Below, in pieces: positions 1 to 6,192 of a stretch of DNA of 6,972 nucleotides (the stretch's first letter is position 1; each line of letters starts with the position of its first letter). The DNA is taken from NCBI GenBank assembly GCA_947462495.1, contig CANHOY010000085.1, forward strand, positions 1 to 6,972, read 5' to 3'. The notes beneath the pieces were generated by a model. The model was given only the letters and a program-made list of their open reading frames with translations, ran no database searches and was not told the origin of the DNA. The DNA is from Bacteroidota bacterium (GTDB taxonomy: Bacteria; Bacteroidota; Bacteroidia; Chitinophagales; Chitinophagaceae). A program made the translations under genes and the position numbers.

Positions 1-110
1 ACGGTAACAGCCAAATGCATTAAAGTTAAAATTACAGCAACTAAGGCCACTCCAGTAATGGGCGCCATAGCGGCATATTTAATAAAGGAATAAGCAGCTA
101 AACCATCCAA
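1..110 (-). CDS. Possible 5' end of a leftward membrane-protein gene, truncated by the window edge
   Basis: Reading leftward, a frame stays open from about 146 to the window edge after a TAA at 149-147. It encodes a strongly hydrophobic stretch, with GVALVAVILTLMHLAV (about 52-5) looking like a transmembrane helix. Codon use (TTA for Leu, GCT/GCC for Ala) resembles the other genes here. The start is uncertain: TTG at 110 is used for the coordinates, and the first ATG is at 68-66, followed by APITGV. A weak promoter-like pair lies upstream on the same strand: TTG at 160-158, a 21-nt gap, then TATTTTTA at 136-129 (one mismatch to TAnnTTTG). The product family is not recognised. A competing reading is the tail of a rightward gene ending at TAA 91-93, but that peptide is less protein-like. 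Too little is visible to assign a function. Confidence 0.33.
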   Translation of the reverse strand, partial: MDGLAAYSFIKYAAMAPITGVALVAVILTLMHLAVT

Positions 111-169
111 TAAAAGAAAAATATTATATAAAAATAGAAGTTTAATTTAACTTGCATCAAATTTCAATT

Positions 170-691
170 ATGTCTACACCTGCATTAGTTGGTATTATTA
201 TGGGAAGCGATAGTGATTTAAACATTATGCAGGCGGCTGCAGATGCTTTAAAAACAATCAATATCCCTTTTGAATTAACCATTGTTTCGGCACACCGTAC
301 CCCTGATCGTTTAGTAGACTATGCAAAAACAGCCCGTACAAGAGGATTAAAAGTAATAATTGCTGGAGCCGGTGGCGCAGCTCATTTGCCTGGCATGGTT
401 GCTTCACTCACTAGCTTACCCGTTATTGGGGTTCCTATTAAATCGGCTAATTCGGCGGAAGGATGGGATAGTATCTTATCCATATTACAAATGCCAGGTG
501 GAGTTCCCGTTGCTACGGTTGCCTTGAATGGTGCAAAAAATGCTGGTTTATTAGCTGCCCAAATAATTGGAAGTTCGGATGCTAAAATTGGTGCTGCGAT
601 GGATGCTTACAAATTAAATTTAGAAGCGGAAGTGATGATTAAAGTAGAAAATATGAAAGCTACTTGGAACAATGAATTTGATAACAAATAA
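170..691 (+). CDS. purE: N5-carboxyaminoimidazole ribonucleotide mutase, PurE class I
   Basis: This cytosolic enzyme of de novo purine synthesis moves the carboxyl group of N5-CAIR to C4, giving CAIR. The 173-residue product spans the whole PurE domain and matches the usual class I length of about 160-175. Visible family motifs are GSDSDL (12-17, phosphate/substrate loop), SAHRTP (40-45, with the conserved catalytic His42), AGAGGAAHLPGM (65-76), LPVIGVPI (83-90) and DSILSILQMPGGVPVAT (100-116). ATG 170 is chosen because MSTPALVGIIMGSDSD has the normal distance to the first strand. An in-frame TTG at 152 would add six residues of no family character. No partner purK is visible on this strand, and the gene appears to be monocistronic, ending in a hairpin directly after its stop. 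It converges with bshC, 58 bp away. No regulatory element or good promoter is evident in the short leader. Confidence 0.96.
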   Translation: MSTPALVGIIMGSDSDLNIMQAAADALKTINIPFELTIVSAHRTPDRLVDYAKTARTRGLKVIIAGAGGAAHLPGMVASLTSLPVIGVPIKSANSAEGWDSILSILQMPGGVPVATVALNGAKNAGLLAAQIIGSSDAKIGAAMDAYKLNLEAEVMIKVENMKATWNNEFDNK

Positions 692-692
692 T

Positions 693-714
693 TAAGCCCC
701 GCTTATATTTTTTT
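693..714 (+). terminator. Rho-independent-like terminator after purE
   Basis: One base after the purE TAA, TAAGC (693-697) and GCTTA (701-705) form a perfect 5-bp stem with a CCC loop, followed two bases later by seven T residues (708-714). Hairpin plus U-tract is the intrinsic terminator pattern. The stem is short, so efficiency is uncertain. On the opposite strand the same hairpin is followed by a looser T-rich run and might also serve the converging bshC transcript. Confidence 0.55.
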
Positions 715-749
715 GTAACCGCTCCATATTAGGACTAAGCTTTCTTCTG

Positions 750-2378
750 CTATGGCTCAATTGTAATAATCGTAAAGCCCGTTTGCATGGTTTTTGAATT
801 TTCCATGATTGCCTCCACCCAAGCCCAATCATATACCCCCACCCACTCTGAAAAATTCTCTACCCTTTCTTGTAAACTATTATTGGGAAATAATTCAGCT
901 TTAATAGTATGAATTCTATTGATAGAGGTATGTTGTTTCCTTTTTTCGGCACGAACCATTTTCTTTTCTAATAATTCTAGTTTTTTTTGTGCTTGGATAG
1001 ATAAGTTTAAAGCATGATCCCCCAAGGAAGCATCAATTTTAATTACATCCTGCTGAATGGTTTCATATAATTTATTTAAAGATGCAATGTGTTCGGTTAA
1101 GGCCAAATTTTCTTTGGCTTGTTTTTTAACAAAAGCCATTTCTAAATCTAAAGTGGTTTTAAATAGTTCTCCCAGCTCAAATTCAAGCGAATTCCATTGG
1201 CTGTAGTGTTTCTCCTTAATAAATAAAAATGAATTACGCAATTGCAATACTGGATAATGCACACACACTTCTTTAAAAACATTCTTTAGCTCCATCCAAT
1301 AAGCGAGTTCGCCTCCTCCACCAATAAATACCACCCCTGGTAAAATAGTTTCCTGATAAACCCCTCTTAAAATTACATTCGGGCTAAACCTTTCTGGATA
1401 TTCTTTTAGCTCTTTTAAAATTTCGGTCTGTGTAAAATTAATATTGGTATCAACTATATTATATACTTCCCCTTTTAATTCGATACGTGTGCGTAAATCA
1501 TCCTTTAAATAAAATAAATTTAATTCACGCCCTTCTGATTGAACATGATAGCTGGCACTTAATTTTTTTAAAGTAGGCTGTATTGCCTTATGGGAAAATT
1601 GACTGATCAATTCTTTTTCCATCACATTGGTAAATAAAGATTTGAGCGCTGCGTCGTCTGGTTGCAAAACTACCAACCCGTATTTCCCAAAATAAGCATG
1701 TACTAAATACAAAGTGGCCTCTATAATGGTATTCCCCTTTTGATAAGCTTCTTTTAAAACTTCAAAAGCCTCTTTACCTGCTGGCTTTACCGCCCAATAG
1801 CCTTCTATGTTTTGCAATAATTGCAACAATCCATCGTCTACCTTCATTCTTCCAATGGCCCCCGTTTGTTTGGTCTTCCACTGATGGGTAAGGCCTCCTA
1901 TAGTAAAGCTTCCCACTTCGGCAATGTCAGCATCTTCAGAACCCATATAATACACTGGAACAAAATTATTTTCTGGGAATTGTTTTTTTAATTCAGCAGC
2001 CAACTGAATCGCATGAATTATTTTATAAAAAAAATACAAAGGCCCTGTAAACAAATTGGGTTGATGTGCCGTAGTAATGGTAAATGTATTTTCTTTTCCC
2101 AGTAATTGAATATTAGCACGCACGGTATCGAAGGCTGAACTGTTTTCACCTTTTAAATGAATAGCCAATTGATCATATTGCTTATTCAATACTTCTACTA
2201 AAACTTTTCTATTGGTTGGATATTTTTTTCTTTGCTCAATGGCTTCTTTTACTCCTGCAATAGTTGAAGCATAATTTACAAAACTTTGTGCATTCCCTTT
2301 GGCTTCCATATAATCATTCACCAATGGAGAAAATAATCCAGTGGCTCGATAAGGTAATGTTGTAGCTTTAAATTTCAT
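750..2378 (-). CDS. bshC: Bacillithiol biosynthesis cysteine-adding enzyme BshC
   Basis: BshC is assigned the last step of bacillithiol synthesis, adding cysteine to glucosaminyl-malate. Bacillithiol is a low-molecular-weight thiol that replaces glutathione in Firmicutes and many Bacteroidota. The 542-residue protein is full length for the family (about 540). Recognisable signatures are TTAHQPNLFTGPLYF (102-116) and SEDADIAEV (147-155) in the Rossmann-like core, FSPNVILR (331-338) and QETILPGVVFIGGGGELAYW (342-361), a charged helical segment at about 400-495 matching the family's coiled-coil arm, and LFPNNSLQER (496-505) near the C-terminus. It is soluble, with no signal peptide. Its ATG overlaps the TAA of the upstream dehydrogenase by one base (TAATG), implying cotranscription and translational coupling. 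The earlier-acting bshA and bshB are not in the window. Residue 339 is Gly where I remember Pro in relatives; this is unverified. Confidence 0.95.
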   Translation of the reverse strand: MKFKATTLPYRATGLFSPLVNDYMEAKGNAQSFVNYASTIAGVKEAIEQRKKYPTNRKVLVEVLNKQYDQLAIHLKGENSSAFDTVRANIQLLGKENTFTITTAHQPNLFTGPLYFFYKIIHAIQLAAELKKQFPENNFVPVYYMGSEDADIAEVGSFTIGGLTHQWKTKQTGAIGRMKVDDGLLQLLQNIEGYWAVKPAGKEAFEVLKEAYQKGNTIIEATLYLVHAYFGKYGLVVLQPDDAALKSLFTNVMEKELISQFSHKAIQPTLKKLSASYHVQSEGRELNLFYLKDDLRTRIELKGEVYNIVDTNINFTQTEILKELKEYPERFSPNVILRGVYQETILPGVVFIGGGGELAYWMELKNVFKEVCVHYPVLQLRNSFLFIKEKHYSQWNSLEFELGELFKTTLDLEMAFVKKQAKENLALTEHIASLNKLYETIQQDVIKIDASLGDHALNLSIQAQKKLELLEKKMVRAEKRKQHTSINRIHTIKAELFPNNSLQERVENFSEWVGVYDWAWVEAIMENSKTMQTGFTIITIEP

Positions 2379-3631
2379 TAGTGATTAAATCTTTCAGGAT
2401 TGTAAAAACTAATATCAATACTAGTTGTTTTTTCATCAATGATTTCTGAAACTAATTTTCCAGTACCTGCCCCCAAACTTAATCCCACCATGGCATGCCC
2501 TGTAGCCACTACTAAATTGTTCCATTTTTTTGTTCGACCAAGATAAGGCAATCCATCGGCAGAACAAGGTCTATAACCATACCATACTTTATCTAAAGTG
2601 GGAACAGGAATATCAAAAGATGGATAAAAGCTTTTAACTGCTTTAAGAATACCCACTACTCTATTTAATTTAGGTGCGGAATTAGTGGTAGTAATTTCCA
2701 TGGTTCCACCAAAGCGCATTTTATTGCCTTCAAAAGGAGTGAGTGCCACCCTGCCTTCCACCAATACCGAAGGATAATTGGTTTGATAAGGTGTATTTTC
2801 TATAGTCATAGAATACCCACGTCCTGGCATTAACAATAAATCCATATCTAATTTCTTAGCCATCTCCCTACTCCAAGATCCAGTGGCTAATACTACCGAA
2901 TCTGCCTTGTATTTATTAGTATTAGTAATGACCGCATTAATTTTACCATTGCTCTTTTCAAAATCAACTACCGCTTCATTGATTTTAAAAACAACTCCTT
3001 TCGTTTTTAAATCTGCTATTAATTGTTGCATTAATTTATTAGGATACAAATGTCCATCACAACCAAAATGAATAGCGCCTATTGCATTTATTTTATGATT
3101 AGGCTCCATAGCAAATAATTCTTCTTGGTTTAATAGCTTAGTATCTGTTAAACCAATTTCATGTGCTTTATGTACCAAATGATGTGCATGATCGCCTGCT
3201 TTTTGAGTTTGAAAAATCTCTAGCAGTCCTTTATGCTCATAGGCAAATTTAAATTGAGGTAAGGACTCCCAATGCGCATACCATTGCTTAGACATTAATG
3301 AATAATCTCTTAGGGGGATAGCAGCTTTATTTACATTTTCTTCAGTAGCCATTTTCATAAACTTAAGACCCCACTTAATTAAACTCATATCCAACCTTGG
3401 CTTAACATAAAAAGGACTTTGCGAATTGAGCATCCATTTTAAACCCTGTTTAACAATACCAGGTGTAGCCAATGGAACAAAATGACTAGGACATATATAA
3501 CCACAATTGCCATAAGAACAACTATCGGTCATATCTGTTTGATCAATCACAGTTACTTGATGACCTGATTCTTGTAAAAAATAGGCACTACTTAAGCCAA
3601 TAATACCTCCTCCAATAACAATTACTTCCAT
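2378..3631 (-). CDS. DadA-like FAD-dependent D-amino acid dehydrogenase, probable cis-4-hydroxy-D-proline dehydrogenase
   Basis: This is a glycine/D-amino-acid oxidase (DAO/DadA) family flavoprotein of 417 residues. The N-terminal dinucleotide-binding motif is GGGIIG (7-12), with the ribose-binding acid at VID (28-30). A second FAD motif, VVLATGSWS (247-254 or so), and the C-terminal GYRPCSADGLPYLG (352-365) and ATGHAMVGLSLGAGTG (376-391) complete the fold. DadA-type enzymes oxidise D-amino acids to imino acids and usually pass electrons to the respiratory chain. The substrate is inferred from context: the gene lies 81 bp downstream of a hydroxyproline 2-epimerase, whose product, cis-4-hydroxy-D-proline, would be oxidised to pyrroline-4-hydroxy-2-carboxylate (HypO-type role). 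It is a single-chain form, with no small LhpE/LhpF-like subunits nearby. D-proline or another D-amino acid is an alternative substrate. A TAGCTTTG on the coding strand at 3715-3708 matches a -7 box but has no clear -33 partner, so an internal promoter is only possible. Its stop overlaps the bshC start. Confidence 0.87.
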   Translation of the reverse strand: MEVIVIGGGIIGLSSAYFLQESGHQVTVIDQTDMTDSCSYGNCGYICPSHFVPLATPGIVKQGLKWMLNSQSPFYVKPRLDMSLIKWGLKFMKMATEENVNKAAIPLRDYSLMSKQWYAHWESLPQFKFAYEHKGLLEIFQTQKAGDHAHHLVHKAHEIGLTDTKLLNQEELFAMEPNHKINAIGAIHFGCDGHLYPNKLMQQLIADLKTKGVVFKINEAVVDFEKSNGKINAVITNTNKYKADSVVLATGSWSREMAKKLDMDLLLMPGRGYSMTIENTPYQTNYPSVLVEGRVALTPFEGNKMRFGGTMEITTTNSAPKLNRVVGILKAVKSFYPSFDIPVPTLDKVWYGYRPCSADGLPYLGRTKKWNNLVVATGHAMVGLSLGAGTGKLVSEIIDEKTTSIDISFYNPERFNH

Positions 3632-3712
3632 AGCATTAATTAATAATCAAATTTCGTAAAAAATGTGCGCATAACCCCAATAAATTTGAAGGTTTATTTT
3701 ACCTAAACAAAG

Positions 3713-4765
3713 CTAAACTACTTGGAAACCATTAGCATAGGGATCGTCCTTGGGATCAATAGATATGGTATTAAATCCTACTATCTTAGCCCAGCCTTCA
3801 ATAGAAGGAATAATGGCAGCTTGTTCACCAATGGTGGTAGTAGCTTCTACCTTACCTATGAAAACAGACCCAATGATACTTTCGTGTAAAAATGGCTCCC
3901 CAACGGTTAATTTTCCTTTAGCATGCCAATGAGCCAATCTTGCAGAAGTTCCTGTTCCACAAGGTGACCTATCAATAGCTTTATCTCCATAAAACACCGC
4001 ATTGCGTGCCGTATTTTTTGCATCCAACACTTTGCCCGTCCATAAAATATGAGAGCAGCCATTGATCGTAGGATCATTGGGATGAACAAATGAATGCAAT
4101 TCATTAATGCGCTTTCTTAAAACAGGACTCCATGCAATAAGCTGTCCTGCCGTATAATTTTCTATTCCTTTGAAATTTTCTTGTACTTCTACAATGGCAT
4201 AATAATTACCCCCATAACAAACATCAATATTCAATAAGCCTAAATCGGGACAATCAATTTGAATGTTTTGTGCTGCCATAAAAGAAGGCACATTGGTTAA
4301 TTTTACCGAACTCACTTTATCTCCCTTCATGGTATATTCAATTTGAACCAATCCGGCAGGTGCTTCCATTCTAATTTTACCAGGCACTTTGGGTTGAATT
4401 AAGCCAGCCTCAATGGCTACGGTTATAGTGCCAATGGTACCATGGCCACACATCGGTAAACAGCCGCTGGTTTCAATAAATAATACCGAAACATCATTGG
4501 CAGGATCATGAGGTGGATACAAAATACTTCCGCTCATCATGTCATGACCACGTGGTTCAAACATAAGCCCCTTTCTAATCCAATCAAATTCTTTCAAAAA
4601 ATGCTGACGCTTTTCGCTCATCGTATTGCCTTCTAAAGCAGGGCCGCCTTTGACCACTACTCTAACAGGATTGCCGCAGGTATGGGCATCAATACATTCA
4701 AAAACAGATCCAGATAATTGATAGGATCCAAAATTCTCTACGCTGATTGGTTTTGTTGTAGCCAT
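3713..4765 (-). CDS. Proline racemase family, probable 4-hydroxyproline 2-epimerase
   Basis: The enzyme interconverts trans-4-hydroxy-L-proline and cis-4-hydroxy-D-proline without a cofactor, using two cysteines as acid and base. Both are present: C106 in PMCGHGTIG (104-112) and C269 in DRSPCGTGTSA (265-275). Cys at the second position argues against the related trans-3-hydroxyproline dehydratases, which carry Thr there. CIDAHTCGNPVRVV (24-37) is the typical N-terminal substrate-domain motif, and GGNYYAIVE (185-193) starts the second half of the pseudo-symmetric fold. MCGHGTIG, rather than MCGHGSIA, favours hydroxyproline epimerase over proline racemase; this subtyping is from memory. At 350 residues it is slightly longer than the usual 310-335, with about 15 extra residues at the N-terminus. 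The hydroxyproline assignment is strengthened by the flanking D-amino acid dehydrogenase and alpha-ketoglutaric semialdehyde dehydrogenase. It is the first gene of the leftward group and is divergent from the AGMO-like gene. Confidence 0.9.
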   Translation of the reverse strand: MATTKPISVENFGSYQLSGSVFECIDAHTCGNPVRVVVKGGPALEGNTMSEKRQHFLKEFDWIRKGLMFEPRGHDMMSGSILYPPHDPANDVSVLFIETSGCLPMCGHGTIGTITVAIEAGLIQPKVPGKIRMEAPAGLVQIEYTMKGDKVSSVKLTNVPSFMAAQNIQIDCPDLGLLNIDVCYGGNYYAIVEVQENFKGIENYTAGQLIAWSPVLRKRINELHSFVHPNDPTINGCSHILWTGKVLDAKNTARNAVFYGDKAIDRSPCGTGTSARLAHWHAKGKLTVGEPFLHESIIGSVFIGKVEATTTIGEQAAIIPSIEGWAKIVGFNTISIDPKDDPYANGFQVV

Positions 4766-4786
4766 GAGATAAAATTAATACATTTG
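4756..4786 (+). promoter_or_regulatory. Bacteroidota-type promoter for the AGMO-like gene
   Basis: TTG at 4756-4758 (overlapping a TTTG at 4752-4755) is followed after 20 nt by TACATTTG at 4779-4786, an exact match to the Bacteroidota -7 consensus TAnnTTTG. Transcription would begin near 4791-4795, giving a leader of about 30 nt to ATG 4825. The -33 region lies inside the first codons of the divergent epimerase gene. The call rests on pattern only. Confidence 0.5.
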
Positions 4787-4811
4787 AGGACGCAATTGTA
4801 CTTTGCGCGCC

Positions 4812-4819
4812 CAAATTTA
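4812..4819 (-). promoter_or_regulatory. Candidate -7 box for the leftward hydroxyproline genes
   Basis: The minus strand reads TAAATTTG here, an exact TAnnTTTG match, and would give a leader of about 40 nt to the epimerase ATG at 4765. No clear TTG lies at the expected -33 distance upstream, so the call is weaker than the opposing rightward promoter. Confidence 0.3.
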
Positions 4820-4824
4820 TTAAT

Positions 4825-6117
4825 ATGGAAACCTACGGTAAAATTTTATTGATTGCCATGCCAGCCTTTTTATTATTGGTACTATTTGAAAAATGGTATG
4901 GATGGAAAAAAGGGTTTGAAACGGTGAATACCTTGGATATGATTTCAAGTTTAAGCTCAGGGGTAACTAATTCCACTAAAGACGTATTGGGCATTAGTAT
5001 TGCTATATTAAGTTATGGCTGGTTTGAAAAACATTTAGCCATAATGCACGTTCAGTCAAGTATTTGGTTGTACGTGATTGCCTTTGTATCCCTTGATTTT
5101 GCGGGATATTGGGTACATCGTTTGGCACATACCTATAATTTTTTCTGGAACAATCATATTGTACACCACAGCAGTGAAGAATACAATTTAGCTTGTGCCT
5201 TAAGACAAAGCATTTCGGTTATTTTTAGAATTTACGCATTTTTATTAATCCCAGCAGCCTTGTTTGGTGTGCCTAGTTCGGTAATAGCCGTGGTGGCGCC
5301 CCTACATTTATTTGCTCAATTTTGGTACCATACAAGACATATAAAAAATATGGGTTGGCTAGAGTTTATTATAGTCACCCCAGCTCATCATAGAGTGCAT
5401 CATGCTATTAATCCAGAATACTTGGATAAAAATTATGGTCAAATTTTTATTGTATGGGATAAATTATTTGGAACCTTTGTTCAAGAACAAGATAGCATCC
5501 CTGCGGTATATGGCATAACGAGGCCCGTTAAAACCTGGAACCCAATTAAAATTAATTTCATGCACATGTGGTTATTAATACAAGATGCATGGCATACTAA
5601 AAGTTGGAAAGATAAATGTAGAATTTGGTTAATGCCTTTGGGATGGAGACCGGAAGACGTGATTGAAAAGTATCCTGTAGAAAAAATTAAAGACGTGTAC
5701 CATTTCGAAAAGTACCATACCAATGCTTCTCCATCCATGAAATTGTATTTATGGATTCAATTATTTTGCATGTTGCTACTAGTAAGTTATTTATATGGGA
5801 ATATTGCCAGCATTGGGCATAGCAATATTTTTATTTATGGTGCTTTTATTTTTGCTCAAGTATATGCCTTAACTGAATTCATGGACCGCAATAAAAATGC
5901 ATGGAAAATGGAAGCTATTAAGAACATGCTTTGTATTTATTGGATTGTTACCAAGGGAGATTGGTTTGGGTCTAATCAATTGTCTACCCTCATTGCCCCT
6001 ATTGCATTAAGTTATTTTGTAGCAAGCTCCGTGGCTGTTTACTACCTTTCTAAAAATAATAATGATAGTAAAATAGAGGAGGCTACTAAAACGGCAAAAT
6101 TATTTATACAGGAGTAG
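4825..6117 (+). CDS. Membrane di-iron hydroxylase of the sterol desaturase / fatty acid hydroxylase family, AGMO-like
   Basis: An integral membrane oxygenase of 430 residues. The three histidine clusters of the fatty acid hydroxylase superfamily are intact: HRLAH (98-102), HIVHH (111-115) and HRVHH (189-193), with extra histidines at H169 and H172. These ligate two irons for O2-dependent hydroxylation on the cytosolic face. Hydrophobic segments lie at about 6-22, 52-66, 81-97, 128-165, 306-326, 334-351 and 387-409. NLACALRQS (121-129), TPAHHRVHH (185-193) and DKNYGQIFIVWDKLFGTF (201-218) resemble animal alkylglycerol monooxygenase (TMEM195), and the protein also has an AGMO-like C-terminal membrane region and nearly the same length. 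AGMO cleaves ether-lipid alkyl chains with tetrahydrobiopterin. The bacterial substrate is unknown and could instead be a fatty acid, hopanoid or other lipid. It stands alone on the plus strand with its own promoter. The ATG at 4825 directly precedes the first membrane helix, and the leader is A/T-rich without a Shine-Dalgarno. Confidence 0.88.
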   Translation: METYGKILLIAMPAFLLLVLFEKWYGWKKGFETVNTLDMISSLSSGVTNSTKDVLGISIAILSYGWFEKHLAIMHVQSSIWLYVIAFVSLDFAGYWVHRLAHTYNFFWNNHIVHHSSEEYNLACALRQSISVIFRIYAFLLIPAALFGVPSSVIAVVAPLHLFAQFWYHTRHIKNMGWLEFIIVTPAHHRVHHAINPEYLDKNYGQIFIVWDKLFGTFVQEQDSIPAVYGITRPVKTWNPIKINFMHMWLLIQDAWHTKSWKDKCRIWLMPLGWRPEDVIEKYPVEKIKDVYHFEKYHTNASPSMKLYLWIQLFCMLLLVSYLYGNIASIGHSNIFIYGAFIFAQVYALTEFMDRNKNAWKMEAIKNMLCIYWIVTKGDWFGSNQLSTLIAPIALSYFVASSVAVYYLSKNNNDSKIEEATKTAKLFIQE

Positions 6118-6136
6118 CCCTCAAATAACAATAGAG

Positions 6137-6163
6137 TAAAGAAAATGAATCCTGAGGAGATTC
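6137..6163 (-). terminator. Weak terminator-like hairpin downstream of the aldehyde dehydrogenase
   Basis: On the minus strand, GAATC (6163-6159) and GATTC (6151-6147) pair around a 7-nt loop and are followed by ATTTTCTTT (6146-6138). It lies in the 72-bp gap between convergent genes, where a leftward terminator is expected. The 5-bp stem has only two G:C pairs, so support is thin. Confidence 0.3.
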
Positions 6164-6179
6164 CTTATCAACCTTTCAT

Positions 6180-6192
6180 TAATCAATGATTA
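6180..6192. repeat. Short perfect palindrome over the aldehyde dehydrogenase stop codon
   Basis: TAATCA-A-TGATTA is an inverted repeat with 6-nt arms and a single central base. Its right end is the TAA stop of the leftward gene. The loop is too small for the full stem, so any hairpin would be reduced to 4 bp. In DNA this AT-rich it may be chance. Confidence 0.3.

Noticed and set aside
1..93. Tail of a rightward gene ending at TAA 91-93
   Set aside because: The short peptide has no recognisable character, and the opposite strand gives a more protein-like, membrane-type sequence. Not fully excluded.
152..169. TTG start adding six residues to PurE
   Set aside because: The added residues match nothing expected in PurE; ATG 170 gives the normal N-terminus.
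2883..3071. Plus-strand open frame of 62 codons
   Set aside because: It lies wholly opposite the well-supported FAD dehydrogenase gene and has no family features; antisense shadow.
3690..3705. AGGT...ACCT inverted repeat in the gap between epimerase and dehydrogenase
   Set aside because: Only 4-bp arms around a T-rich 7-nt spacer, with no T-tract at a useful place; too weak to call a terminator or operator.
3750..3932. Plus-strand open frame of 60 codons
   Set aside because: It is antisense to the C-terminal part of the epimerase, with no recognisable protein character.
3907..4104. Minus-strand open frame of 65 codons in a second frame of the epimerase
   Set aside because: It overlaps the second catalytic-Cys region of an intact gene in another frame and does not indicate a frameshift, because the epimerase frame continues unbroken.
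5481..5738. Minus-strand open frame of 85 codons
   Set aside because: It lies opposite the AGMO-like gene, whose frame carries all the family motifs.
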